Notes under the pieces: generated by a model
Databases searched by the model: none
The model's input: only the letters and a program-made list of their open reading frames with translations
What the model was told of the DNA's origin: nothing
Translations under genes and position numbers: made by a program
Assembly (NCBI GenBank): GCA_049647585.1
Contig: JBARXY010000011.1
Coordinates: 310,001 to 374,000 of the forward strand
Direction of reading: 5' to 3'
DNA length: 64,000 nt
From: JAGQSZ01 sp049647585
GTDB taxonomy: Bacteria; Actinomycetota; Acidimicrobiia; Acidimicrobiales; Microtrichaceae
Shown here: in pieces, positions 18,124-26,597 of the stretch
Layout: every line of letters begins with the position of its first letter
Numbering within the stretch: position 1 is the stretch's first letter

Positions 18124-19371
18124 TCATTTCGAAATGTGAGCAAGCGTTCCGGCCATGACCCGAACGTGCACCTGATCCCCGACACGGGGCAGGTCCTTGC
18201 TGTTGCAACGGACTGTCACGCCGTCAGGTAGTTCGGCCAGGTCCAGGCGGACCAGACCGTCGTGTCCGTAGAAGCTGATCGCCGTGACTTTTGCCGCCAG
18301 TCCGGTGTCCGCTAGTTCAAGCTGTTCGGGCCGAAGTACGACCGTGCAGCTGTCGCCATTGCGGCACTCTCCGACGTAACCGGCATCGAGCAGTCCGAAC
18401 ACACAGTTGACCTGCTGGCCCGTGACCTGCTGGACCGCCGGGTGGAACTCCCCTGCCGCCGGTTCGGTCACCGCCAGGGTGGTCGTTGCATTTCCGTTAC
18501 CGGCTCCGTTGCCGGCGGCAAAATCTCCCCCAACCAGGGCTGCGACGTCGACTGCGGGCGAACCTGCGGCAGCGACTGCGGGCGAACCTGGGACCGCCAA
18601 GGCCAGAACGCCGGGAACCAGGACGGCGTCACCCAGGAACCCTGCTATCTCGGCATCGCTCGGATGGGTGTAGACCTCGCTCGGCGCGCCGAACTGCACC
18701 ACTCGTCCAGAGCGCATGATTGCGACATCGTCAGCCATCGACAGCGCCTCACTCTGGTCGTGGGTTACCAGAACGGCCGTGGTCCCGAGGGACTTGAGCA
18801 CGTCACGAACCTGTTCACGAACCTCGACGCGCAGACCTGCGTCGAGAGCTGAGAACGGCTCATCCAGGAGGATCATGGTTGGTCTGGGTGCCAGTGCCCT
18901 GGCCAGTGCCACACGCTGTTGCTGACCGCCGGAAAGCTCATCGGGCCGTCGGTTGCCCATGCCCGGCAGACCTACGAGCTCGAGGAGCTCTTCGACCCGC
19001 TCGATCCGTCGAGACCGGTGGGCAGCGGATCGGAAAACTGTCCATCCACCATCGAGTCCATACGCGATGTTCGCTGCAACGTTCAGATGTGGGAACAGCG
19101 CACCATCCTGGGCGACTATCCCCACGTTGCGACGTTCCGGTGGTACGTGCACATTGCTCGAAGCGACCAGCTGCCCGTCGAGCCAGACCTCTCCGGCGTC
19201 GGGACGTTCAAAGCCGGCGATGATGCGCAGCAGCGTCGTTTTGCCGCACCCGGACGCCCCGAGGACTGCAGCAAAGCTGCCTCTTTCGACGTCCAGGTCC
19301 ACTCCCACCAGGGCGTCAACGGCTTCAGCTTTGACCGAAAACCGTTTGGTAATCCCTTCTACGTGGAGCAT
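18124..19371 (-). CDS. fbpC: Iron(III) ABC transporter ATP-binding protein
   Basis: 415 aa. Walker A GASGCGKTT at 38-46, signature LSGGQQQRVALA, Walker B MILLDEPFSALD, and a C-terminal TOBE-like domain ending the protein. Residues about 255-305 form an Ala/Gly/Pro/Thr-rich insert between the ATPase and the regulatory domain, encoded partly by a 24-bp duplication (GCGACTGCGGGCGAACCTG twice near 18560-18595). It is the first gene of the iron operon. The ATG is immediately preceded by an iron-box-like palindrome, leaving no room for a Shine-Dalgarno sequence, so a leaderless or nearly leaderless mRNA is likely. Confidence 0.92.
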   Translation of the reverse strand: MLHVEGITKRFSVKAEAVDALVGVDLDVERGSFAAVLGASGCGKTTLLRIIAGFERPDAGEVWLDGQLVASSNVHVPPERRNVGIVAQDGALFPHLNVAANIAYGLDGGWTVFRSAAHRSRRIERVEELLELVGLPGMGNRRPDELSGGQQQRVALARALAPRPTMILLDEPFSALDAGLRVEVREQVRDVLKSLGTTAVLVTHDQSEALSMADDVAIMRSGRVVQFGAPSEVYTHPSDAEIAGFLGDAVLVPGVLALAVPGSPAVAAAGSPAVDVAALVGGDFAAGNGAGNGNATTTLAVTEPAAGEFHPAVQQVTGQQVNCVFGLLDAGYVGECRNGDSCTVVLRPEQLELADTGLAAKVTAISFYGHDGLVRLDLAELPDGVTVRCNSKDLPRVGDQVHVRVMAGTLAHISK

Positions 19372-19386
19372 GTAGGCAAGCCTACC
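19372..19386 (-). promoter_or_regulatory. DtxR/IdeR-type iron box candidate at the fbp operon start
   Basis: GTAGGC-AA-GCCTAC perfect palindrome, reading GGTAGGCTTGCCTAC toward the gene and abutting the fbpC ATG. It resembles the TTAGGTTAGGCTAACCTAA iron box consensus. The position over the promoter start fits iron-dependent repression. No regulator gene is in the window. Confidence 0.6.
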
Positions 19387-19468
19387 AACTAGCAGTATGC
19401 AGACCTCAAGCCTGGACCGAACGTCGCACCGAAGTAATGACGGGTCTCAGGACGCTGGCCGGTACGGA

Positions 19469-21118
19469 TCAACCCGTGGTTGGTAGGGCACGTTCAATTA
19501 TGGACTCGAAGTCCGCGCCGGTCGGCAAGGTGCCGAAGGCCAGTCCCGCGTCACCGCCCAGACGCGAGTTGCAGAACGCGTCTGACAGCGACGTGGGAGC
19601 ACTCTGGACCATCTGCGAAGCCTCGAACAGGACCGCCATGGATTCGACGAGTCGCCTGGCTCGGGCCTCCAGGCCAGCATCATCGGCCAACTCCGAGCGC
19701 AGCTTCGATGCAGCGGAGTCGATTCGGGGGTCGCCGCCACCCGAGGTCTGGACTTCGTCCCAGAAGACCTCGAGCGACTCCGGCGAGCGCCCCAGTGCCC
19801 GAAGAACGTCCAGGCAGATGACGTTTCCGGACCCCTCCCAGACTCCGTTGAGAGGGCTCTGTCGGAACAGCCTCGGCATGCCGCTCTCCTCGATGAATCC
19901 GGCCCCGCCGAAGCATTCGAGAGCTTCGGCCGCGTGCTGGGGCGCCCGTTTGCAGGTCCAGTATTTGATGACTGGGGTCAACAGACGGGCGAGAAGCTGC
20001 TCACGTCGATCGTGGGGCGAGTCGAAGGTACGGGCTAGTCGCATGACCGATGTGGTGGCGGCCTCGGATTCCAGGACAAGGTCGGCGAGCACGTTCTGCA
20101 TTAGGGGATGGCGATCCAGTTCGGAGCCAAAAGCCTTGCGGTGATGTGCATGCCAGGTGGCCTGGGCGACCCCTTGTCGCATGATCGATGCGGCACCGAG
20201 TGAACAGTCGAGTCGGGTGTGGTTGACCATCTCGATGATCGTCCGCACCCCTCGTCCTTCCTCGCCAACCCGCCTGGCCCAGGTGCCGTCGAGTTCGATC
20301 TCGGAGGACGCGTTGGAACGGTCGCCCAACTTGTCCTTGAGTCTCTGGATCTGGAAGTCGTTGCGCGTTCCGTCTGGGCACCAGCGGGGCACCCAGAAAC
20401 AGGTGATGCCCTCCGGCGCCTGGGCGAGCATCAAGAACCCGTCCGACATCGGGGCCGAGCAGAACCATTTGTGACCGGTGAGCGTGTACTCCCCTTGGAT
20501 GGAGGTGGGCGCGGCCACGGTCGTGTTCGCCCGGACATCGGACCCACCCTGTTTCTCGGTCATTCCCATCCCGGCGCTGGCACCGGACTTGTTCTGCATC
20601 GGCTGGTACGAGCGGTCATAGACCTTCGACTCGAGCAGCGGCTCAAGTTCCGCTGCCAGATCTGGCTGGTGGCGCAGCGCCGGGACCGAGGAATACGTCA
20701 TCGAGATCGGACAAATGTGGCCGCCGTCGACCTGGTACCAAGTCATGATCTTCGCGGCCCGTCTCACATGCGCGCCCGGTCTCTCGTCAGCCCAAGGCGC
20801 GGCGTGTAGGCCGTTGGCGAACGAAACCGACATCAGTTCGTGATAGGCGGGATGGAACTCGACGCAGTCGATCCGATTGCCATAACGGTCGTGGGTGTGC
20901 AGCTGCGGCGGATTCTCGTTGGCAAGGCGACCCCATTCCTGGGCCTCGGCCGAGCCGGCGAGGCGACCAAGTTCGGCGAACTCCGACTTGTCGCCCTCTA
21001 CCACCCCGCCCTCGCGGGTGACGGCTTCGACAAGGGACGTGTCGGCACTGAAAACGTCGTAGTCGACAAGTGGCGGCGGCTGGTTGAACACCTCATGTGT
21101 CCGACGAGAGCTATTCAT
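19469..21118 (-). CDS. AidB-like acyl-CoA dehydrogenase family protein
   Basis: 549 aa, the length of AidB/isovaleryl-CoA dehydrogenase-like proteins rather than the ~380 aa of metabolic ACADs. THEVFNQPPPLVDYD at the N-terminus and MGMTEKQGGSDVRANTT are AidB hallmarks. GHKWFCSAPMSD and the ECFGGAGFIEESGMPRLFR region complete the ACAD flavin site. The E. coli protein binds DNA and is part of the adaptive response to alkylation, whereas its role in actinobacteria is less clear. ATG 21118 is preceded by GGAGG at the right distance, better than the upstream 21154 start. It lies beside the ku-ligD operon in the same direction. Confidence 0.9.
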   Translation of the reverse strand: MNSSRRTHEVFNQPPPLVDYDVFSADTSLVEAVTREGGVVEGDKSEFAELGRLAGSAEAQEWGRLANENPPQLHTHDRYGNRIDCVEFHPAYHELMSVSFANGLHAAPWADERPGAHVRRAAKIMTWYQVDGGHICPISMTYSSVPALRHQPDLAAELEPLLESKVYDRSYQPMQNKSGASAGMGMTEKQGGSDVRANTTVAAPTSIQGEYTLTGHKWFCSAPMSDGFLMLAQAPEGITCFWVPRWCPDGTRNDFQIQRLKDKLGDRSNASSEIELDGTWARRVGEEGRGVRTIIEMVNHTRLDCSLGAASIMRQGVAQATWHAHHRKAFGSELDRHPLMQNVLADLVLESEAATTSVMRLARTFDSPHDRREQLLARLLTPVIKYWTCKRAPQHAAEALECFGGAGFIEESGMPRLFRQSPLNGVWEGSGNVICLDVLRALGRSPESLEVFWDEVQTSGGGDPRIDSAASKLRSELADDAGLEARARRLVESMAVLFEASQMVQSAPTSLSDAFCNSRLGGDAGLAFGTLPTGADFESIIERALPTTG

Positions 21119-21210
21119 CGACTGACCTCCGGGCATAGGTGGAGAACTCGGCATCTGTAGTTCAACCTAGACCCGCGTCAAGCAGATCGGGGCCCTGACC
21201 CGGCGCGGGT

Positions 21211-22791
21211 TCAGGTGCCCAGTGCGGGCAGTTCCCTGGCCTGGGAGCCCATTTCGGCCAGCAGGTCGCCGGTGTCAGCCAATCGCTCGACGATGTTGGT
21301 GATGTTCCAACGGTCGGGCCGCAGCAGCGGATCTTCGAGCTCCTCCCATCGGATCGGGGTGGCGACGGGCGCGCCCGGCGCCGGACGCGGACTGTAGGGC
21401 GCAACGATCGTCTTGTTGCGTGCGTTCTGGGTGAAATCCAGTCGGGCCAGCCCTCCCCTGTCGGCGACGTTCCATTGCCAGCTCACCAGATCCGGTCGGA
21501 CCCTACCCACCGTCCTCGACACGGCCTCAACCCAGCCACGTGCCTCGTCGAAAGACACACCTGGCTCCAACGGAACTCGAATCTGGATGCCACTCTGACC
21601 CGATACGTTCGGGAATCCGACGACCCCCAGATGGTGCAGCGCCTCCCGGTGAAGGAGTGCCAGGTCGAGTAGATCCCGCCACGTTGTCCGCTCACCCGGG
21701 TCGAGATCGAAGATCGCGTAGGAAGGCTCGTCGGGCTGGCTCGTGGTCGATGTCCACGGATGCATTTCAACAACCCCGTAGTTGGCGAGCCACGGGAACG
21801 TCGCCGGCTCTGAGGCCACGAAGTAGGTCCTGGTCTCGCCGCTTCGGGCTCCCGGATTGTCCCAGCGTTCGATCCAGTCCGGAGTGTGGCTCGGAACAGC
21901 CTTCTGCCAGAAGCCAGCCTCGGCCACTCCCTTGGGGAAACGGCGGAGGTTCACTGGATGGTCTTTCATCAGAGGCACCAGCAGTCTCGACACGGTCGCG
22001 TAATGCCGGACCAGGTCGCGCTTGGTCAGATTGCCGACCTTGCCGGTCGTGGCGGTGCCGCCCGGGGTTGGGGCTCCGGGGAACATCACTCTGTCGAGAT
22101 TGGTCAGCTTGAGATCTCGCCCGGCGAATTTCCACGTCCCGTTGGGGCCAAGCTCGTCGAGTTCTGCAAGTTCGTCGTCGCCGGCCAGGACCTGGTCATT
22201 GGTCCGCGACGAGATGACCGACAACGGATGATCCTCCGGATTCCAGCCGGGGATACCTCCCTCTGCCTTGTGGAAGAAGAGCCAGTTGTTATCGCCACTG
22301 TCGCGGCCTGTGCGGATCAACATGAATCCGCCATGCAACTTCTGCCCGTCCAGTTGTAGGTGCAGGGCACCCTCTGCCAGTTGCTCCGCCGGCGACCGGT
22401 CGCCGTGCACCGAGAACTCGCCTCGGTCCCACACGATCACGTCACCTGCCCCGTACTCACCCGAGGGGATCACCCCTTCGAACGAGCCGTACTCGAGTGG
22501 ATGGTCCTCGACCTTGACGGCGAGTCGTTTGACCGAGGGATCCATGGATGGGCCGCGGGGTATGGCCCAGCTGACCAGGACTCCCCCGATCTGGAGTCGG
22601 AAGTCGTAGTGCAGGCGACGTGCCCGGTGTCGCTGAACGACGAAGCCCTGGGTTGGGTCCGGGAGCGATGGCACCGAAATGGCGCTGCTCCCAGAGGGTT
22701 CGCCGGTCTTGTCGAAGTCGCGTTTCGAGCGGTAGAGGCCGAGCGACTCCTCGGAGGAACCGCCACCTTCTTCCGCGCGATTCTTCGCCAT
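21211..22791 (-). CDS. ligD: LigD-like NHEJ protein: 3'-phosphoesterase plus polymerase domains, no ligase domain
   Basis: 526 aa. Residues about 45-190 form the LigD 3'-phosphoesterase domain (QRHRARRLHYDFRLQ, KVEDHPLEYGSFEGVIP, GEYGAGDVIVWD). Residues about 225-520 are the primase-polymerase (POL) domain (KLTNLDRVMFPG, the metal-binding DLDPG, SGIQIRVPL, DFTQNARNKT). The order PE-POL differs from POL-PE-LIG of mycobacterial LigD, and the ATP-dependent ligase domain is absent. It lies 12 bp after ku, so they form an operon for bacterial non-homologous end joining. A separate LigC-type ligase would be needed for sealing; none is in the window. Confidence 0.9.
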   Translation of the reverse strand: MAKNRAEEGGGSSEESLGLYRSKRDFDKTGEPSGSSAISVPSLPDPTQGFVVQRHRARRLHYDFRLQIGGVLVSWAIPRGPSMDPSVKRLAVKVEDHPLEYGSFEGVIPSGEYGAGDVIVWDRGEFSVHGDRSPAEQLAEGALHLQLDGQKLHGGFMLIRTGRDSGDNNWLFFHKAEGGIPGWNPEDHPLSVISSRTNDQVLAGDDELAELDELGPNGTWKFAGRDLKLTNLDRVMFPGAPTPGGTATTGKVGNLTKRDLVRHYATVSRLLVPLMKDHPVNLRRFPKGVAEAGFWQKAVPSHTPDWIERWDNPGARSGETRTYFVASEPATFPWLANYGVVEMHPWTSTTSQPDEPSYAIFDLDPGERTTWRDLLDLALLHREALHHLGVVGFPNVSGQSGIQIRVPLEPGVSFDEARGWVEAVSRTVGRVRPDLVSWQWNVADRGGLARLDFTQNARNKTIVAPYSPRPAPGAPVATPIRWEELEDPLLRPDRWNITNIVERLADTGDLLAEMGSQARELPALGT

Positions 22792-22803
22792 GGACAGACG
22801 AAC

Positions 22804-23688
22804 CTAGGCCGACTTCCGGGCCTTCGGAGTGGTTTCCTTCTCTGACGCCTTCTTCTCCGATGCCTTCTTCCGGGACCGCGAGGAGGGTTCCTTCTCCTTG
22901 GTTTCCTTCTCCTTGGCAGCAGCCACGCTGGCCTGGAGTGCTTCGAGAAGGTCGACGACCTTCGCCCCGCCTTCGGTCTCGGCTTCCGGAGTTGTCACCT
23001 CGCCACCTTCGCTCTTGGCCTCGAGCATCGCCTTAAGTTCGGTGGTGAACGTGTCCTGGTAACGCTCCGGGTCCCAGTCGGTGGCAAGTGCATCGACGAT
23101 CTGAGTCGCAAGTTTCATCTCCCCCGCTGCGGGAGGCTCGCTATTGGTGGGGATCTCATCGATCGACTCGACGTCGGCCACCTCGTCGGCGAACCGCATG
23201 GTCGACATGGCCAACGCGTTCTTCATGGGGCGTATCGCAGTCAGATACTGCTTGTTCCTCATGACGACGGTGCCAATTCCGACTCTTCCGCGATCTGCCA
23301 TGGCCGCAGCCAGCAGAACATACGCCCGCTTGGCCGCGTCATCGGTGGGAGCCAACCAGTAGGTGTTGTCGAAGAACACGGGATCGATCGAGTCGAGTTC
23401 GACGAAATCCGTCACCTCTATGGTGCGGCCCGACGCCGGACGGAGTTCGTCCACTTCGCTGCGCTCCAAGGCTACATAGCGCCCCTTCGAAATTTCGTAA
23501 CCGAGCTGGATGTCCTCGGCGGCAACGGGCTCGCCGGTCGCCTTCGAGATCTTCTGATAGCCGATTCGCGAGCCGGTCCCCCGCTCAAGCTGGTGGAAAT
23601 GGATGTCATGGTCACGTGTTGCCGTGAGCGCCTTGACGCTCACGTTCACCAAACCGAAAGTGATCGAACCACTCCATACCCCACGCAT
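22804..23688 (-). CDS. ku: Ku protein, non-homologous end joining
   Basis: 294 aa from ATG 23688. MRGVWSGSITFGLVNVSVKAL is the standard Ku opening (first part diagnostic), which argues against the ATG seven codons upstream at 23709. The ring-forming core includes YEISKGRYVALERSEVDEL and FFDNTYWLAP. The C-terminal ~50 residues are a Lys/Glu/Ser-rich tail with repeated KEKETKEKE and SEKKASEKE, like the DNA-binding tails of other bacterial Ku proteins. It homodimerises on double-strand ends and recruits LigD, encoded 12 bp downstream. Confidence 0.95.
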   Translation of the reverse strand: MRGVWSGSITFGLVNVSVKALTATRDHDIHFHQLERGTGSRIGYQKISKATGEPVAAEDIQLGYEISKGRYVALERSEVDELRPASGRTIEVTDFVELDSIDPVFFDNTYWLAPTDDAAKRAYVLLAAAMADRGRVGIGTVVMRNKQYLTAIRPMKNALAMSTMRFADEVADVESIDEIPTNSEPPAAGEMKLATQIVDALATDWDPERYQDTFTTELKAMLEAKSEGGEVTTPEAETEGGAKVVDLLEALQASVAAAKEKETKEKEPSSRSRKKASEKKASEKETTPKARKSA

Positions 23689-23754
23689 CTCAGTCGGCCC
23701 CACTTTCATTCCGGCGCGCCCGCGCCCGCCTCGGATCTATCTCGCGATGACCTA

Positions 23755-23820
23755 GTACCCGGACCCGGGGGATCCAAACGTGTACCCGGACCCGGGGATC
23801 CAAACCTGTACCCAGGTCCG
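23755..23820. repeat. Tandem repeat, 26-27 bp x 2.5 copies
   Basis: GTACCCGGACCCGGGG-GATCCAAAC units start at 23755, 23782 and (partial) 23808, directly upstream of ku and in the spacer before the lipoprotein gene. The unit contains the palindromes CCCGGG and GGATCC. Confidence 0.8.
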
Positions 23821-23986
23821 TCCTTCACCAGAAGCCAGGTCTCAGCTTTGACGGCTGAGAGTCTCTGGGACTGTCACCAACGCACACTCGGGCTCGTCGA
23901 TGGGTACATGGAACTGGCGAAAGCACCAGGTCTGGGTCAGCAGTCAGGCGTCGTCAGAACGACCACCGGTGCTCAGCCGCAAAGTG

Positions 23987-24031
23987 AGTGCAGGGACAGC
24001 TAGTGCAGGGACAGCTAGTGCAGGGACAGTG
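23987..24031. repeat. Tandem repeat, 15 bp x 3
   Basis: AGTGCAGGGACAGCT at 23987-24001 and 24002-24016, with a third copy differing at its last bases at 24017-24031. The array ends just before the GGAGGT ribosome binding site of the lipoprotein gene. Confidence 0.85.
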
Positions 24032-24043
24032 ACGGAGGTGCTC

Positions 24044-24643
24044 ATGTCAAGAGTCGACGATCCAGCACAAGATCAGCCGGAGGTCCGGAAGGTCACTTCC
24101 CGCAATCTGCGAACTTCCGTTTTCATCACTGCACTCGTTGCAGTCCTCGGCCTGGTACAGCTGGGGTGCGGTGACGCCGGGGATGACATTGCAGGCATCA
24201 CCACCACCTCGTCCACCACTTCGAGTACAACGGCCAATGACTCGGAGCCCGGCTCCGCAGCGGCACTCGGTATCGCCTCGACCAATCTGGGGGATGTCCT
24301 GGTCACGGAGTCGGGGCGGACGCTCTACGTCTTCACCCCTGACGGAACCGACGGGGCGACCTGTGTGGACGCGTGCGCTCAGACCTGGCCCCCGCTGACC
24401 ACCGAGGGCACTCCCTCGGGCAAGGATCTTTCACCCGGGCTTCTCGGCACCGTCGAGCGTCGGGACGGCTCAACACAGGTCACCGCCGCCGGGCACCCTT
24501 TGTATATGTATTCCGGGGACTCCGAGGAAGGTGACACCAACGGCGAAGGTATCGACGGGACGTGGTTTGCCGCGAGCAACACGGGGGAGCCGATCAAGAA
24601 GTCGCCCTCCTCGGACCAGGTCCCCCTGACCCAGCCGTACTGA
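24044..24643 (+). CDS. Secreted lipoprotein with PF03640-type repeats
   Basis: 199 aa. A lipoprotein signal with helix SVFITALVAVLGLVQLGC ends in the lipobox Cys (about residue 43). A Thr/Ser-rich linker follows, then two copies of the COG4315/PF03640 motif: TLYVFTPDGTDG with CVDACAQTWPPL, and HPLYMYSGDSEEGDTNGEG with GTWFA. The family is widespread in actinobacteria but functionally unassigned. The open frame extends upstream to 23900 through the 15-bp repeats, but ATG 24044 with GGAGGT at 24034-24039 and the signal sequence decide the start. Confidence 0.88.
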   Translation: MSRVDDPAQDQPEVRKVTSRNLRTSVFITALVAVLGLVQLGCGDAGDDIAGITTTSSTTSSTTANDSEPGSAAALGIASTNLGDVLVTESGRTLYVFTPDGTDGATCVDACAQTWPPLTTEGTPSGKDLSPGLLGTVERRDGSTQVTAAGHPLYMYSGDSEEGDTNGEGIDGTWFAASNTGEPIKKSPSSDQVPLTQPY

Positions 24644-24700
24644 CCTATTTCAAAGCACCTTGTAGCCAACATGCACCGGTAGACAGACTGGAGAAACTAG

Positions 24701-25474
24701 ATGACGACGGCATACAGCTATGCCCCCGGGACACCATCGTGGGTCGATGTGGAAAGTCCCGACACCTCCAAATCAGCGAAGTTCTATGAAGCGCTCTTCG
24801 GCTGGAAGCGACTGAGTCTGGCCGCTCCGGAACAGAACAGCTACTTGATGATGACTCTGAACGATCGGATAGTGGCTGGGCTGGGAGCGCGGACAATGAC
24901 CGCGGAGCGACCGGTTGCCTGGTCGGTGTACGTAACGGTTGCGGATGTGGACGTGGCCGTCGCCAAATGCCTGAATCTCGGAGGCTCCATCGTTGTTGAA
25001 GCGGCAGACGTGATGCAGGCCGGACGGTCAGCCGTGGTCGACGACCCACTTGGAACGATGATCTCTCTCTGGCAGCCGAAGGACCGCGATGGAGTCGAAC
25101 TTGTCAACGAGCCGGGTGCATTTACCTGGAGCGAGCTGGCGTCGACCGACCTCGAAGCTTCTGCGAGGTTCTACACCGGCCTCTTTGGCTGGGGCATCCA
25201 CGAGTCGACCGAGCATCACAGGGCATTTACGGTCGATGGCAAGGTCGTCTGCGGTGCACATACCGCGGCTGCCGGCGAGGCGTCCGGCTGGTTGGTCTGG
25301 TTCGACGTCGAGGACTGCGACGAGGTCGCGGTTCGGGCAGAGACTCTCGGGGGCCGGGTCATCGTGGACCCCGGCGACCTGGACTTCGGCCGAGGCGCGG
25401 TCATCGCCGACACCATGGGAGCAGCCTTCGGGATCGGCGAGGTCCGGATCGACATCCTCGAATCCACTGCTTGA
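24701..25474 (+). CDS. VOC (glyoxalase/dioxygenase superfamily) protein, two VOC domains
   Basis: 257 aa with two vicinal-oxygen-chelate domains. The first begins PSWVDVESPDTSKSAKFYEALFGW and the second FTWSELASTDLEASARFYTGLFGW (cores WVDVES and WSELAS). Both end in GRGAVIADTMGA/GRSAVVDDPLGT-type strands. Tandem VOC proteins of this length are common in actinobacteria and resemble the mycobacterial 27-kDa antigen CFP30B type. Metal ligands and substrate cannot be fixed from sequence. It follows the lipoprotein gene by 57 bp and is convergent with the pirin gene, 8 bp apart. Confidence 0.92.
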   Translation: MTTAYSYAPGTPSWVDVESPDTSKSAKFYEALFGWKRLSLAAPEQNSYLMMTLNDRIVAGLGARTMTAERPVAWSVYVTVADVDVAVAKCLNLGGSIVVEAADVMQAGRSAVVDDPLGTMISLWQPKDRDGVELVNEPGAFTWSELASTDLEASARFYTGLFGWGIHESTEHHRAFTVDGKVVCGAHTAAAGEASGWLVWFDVEDCDEVAVRAETLGGRVIVDPGDLDFGRGAVIADTMGAAFGIGEVRIDILESTA

Positions 25475-25482
25475 GGCCCTGA

Positions 25483-26421
25483 TCATTTCGCGACCCATGG
25501 CGGGGAGCCGACCGGGATTCTCGAGAGCGACGAGTTCACCGATCCGAAGCGGGTGTCATCTGCCATCCAGGAGCGCTGCGCCTCGACAATCTCGTCCTTG
25601 GTCCTTGCCACGAAGTTCCACCACATGATGATCGGATCCTCGAACGGCACCCCGCCGATGAGTAGCGCCCGGGTGTGCTCCGTGGTCGAGAATCCGCACT
25701 CGTCGCGCCCTTCGCCCAGGTACGCCAAATGACCCGGAGTGATGTCGGAACCTTCGATCGAGACCGATCCGTCCATGACCACGACCGCGTACTCGAAGCT
25801 CGGCTTCATCTCGATGGATGCGGAAGCACCGGCCCCGAATTCGAGTTGGACGCCGACGTGGTCGGTGTCGCGACGGGCAGGTGACTCGACCCCGCCGAAC
25901 TCGCCCACCACAACCGTTGCGTCCACTCCCGGCAGATCGACCTGGGGCAGTTCACCATGATGTTCGAAGTCCGGATCACCGTTGCGAGTCCCCTCGGGCT
26001 GGGCGACCCACAGCTGAACCCCGTGGAGGTCACCCCGAAACTTCCCTGTGTGTTCCTCCGCGTGGACGACTCCACGGCCGGCGGTCATCAGGTTCAGCTG
26101 GCCAGGGCGGATGATTTGTTCGGAACCCAGGCTGTCGTGGTGGAGAACCTCTCCCGAGAGCAGCCACGTAACCGTCTGGAGACCGATGTGGGGGTGCGGT
26201 CCGATATCGATTCCCTGATCCTCGGTGACAGCGGCCGGACCCATGTGGTCGACGAAACACCAGGCTCCGACGGTGCGTCGTCGCCGTCGCGGCAAAGCCC
26301 GACGGACCTGCATGTCCCCGACAGTGGCAATTCGACTTTCGGTCAACTCCACCTCGGGCGGGTCCGGATGACACGACTCCCGCTGCGGCCCCGCGTCCTG
26401 GTCCGTGATTGGTCCGCTCAT
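25483..26421 (-). CDS. Pirin family protein
   Basis: 312 aa bicupin. The N-terminal cupin has HPHIGLQTVTWLLSGEVLHHDS and GRGVVHAEE, giving the iron-binding His/His/His/Glu set. The C-terminal cupin includes FEYAVVVMDGSVSIEG. Bacterial pirins act as quercetin dioxygenase-like enzymes or redox-responsive modulators. The chosen ATG 26421 has GGTGGAA ahead of it, and an in-frame start three codons upstream is also possible. It is divergent from ectA across a repeat-rich spacer. Confidence 0.92.
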   Translation of the reverse strand: MSGPITDQDAGPQRESCHPDPPEVELTESRIATVGDMQVRRALPRRRRRTVGAWCFVDHMGPAAVTEDQGIDIGPHPHIGLQTVTWLLSGEVLHHDSLGSEQIIRPGQLNLMTAGRGVVHAEEHTGKFRGDLHGVQLWVAQPEGTRNGDPDFEHHGELPQVDLPGVDATVVVGEFGGVESPARRDTDHVGVQLEFGAGASASIEMKPSFEYAVVVMDGSVSIEGSDITPGHLAYLGEGRDECGFSTTEHTRALLIGGVPFEDPIIMWWNFVARTKDEIVEAQRSWMADDTRFGSVNSSLSRIPVGSPPWVAK

Positions 26422-26432
26422 TGATTCCACCC

Positions 26433-26476
26433 CTGTTCCGGCGCTGTTCCGCCGCTGTTCCGACGCTGTTCCAGCC
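26433..26476. repeat. Four 11-bp tandem repeats in the pirin-ectA spacer
   Basis: CTGTTCC units at 26433, 26444, 26455 and 26466 with exact 11-bp spacing; the first three read CTGTTCCG. This phasing of about one helical turn is what a cooperatively binding regulator would need. It is not a multiple of 3, unlike the coding repeats elsewhere. Confidence 0.8.
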
Positions 26477-26482
26477 GTTGAA

Positions 26483-26497
26483 CGATCATTGTGATCG
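26483..26497. promoter_or_regulatory. Palindrome upstream of ectABCD
   Basis: CGATCA-TTG-TGATCG, perfect 6-bp arms, immediately after the 11-bp repeats and about 100 bp before the chosen ectA start. It is an operator candidate for osmotic control. No EctR-type MarR gene is adjacent. Confidence 0.5.
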
Positions 26498-26597
26498 CAA
26501 ATTCCATCTCCGAATCATCGACAGATTGTCCTACACATCGCACGTCGAGCGGCGGCGGTCCTTGACGGTACTGACCTGCCTCGTTACCGTTATCGGG

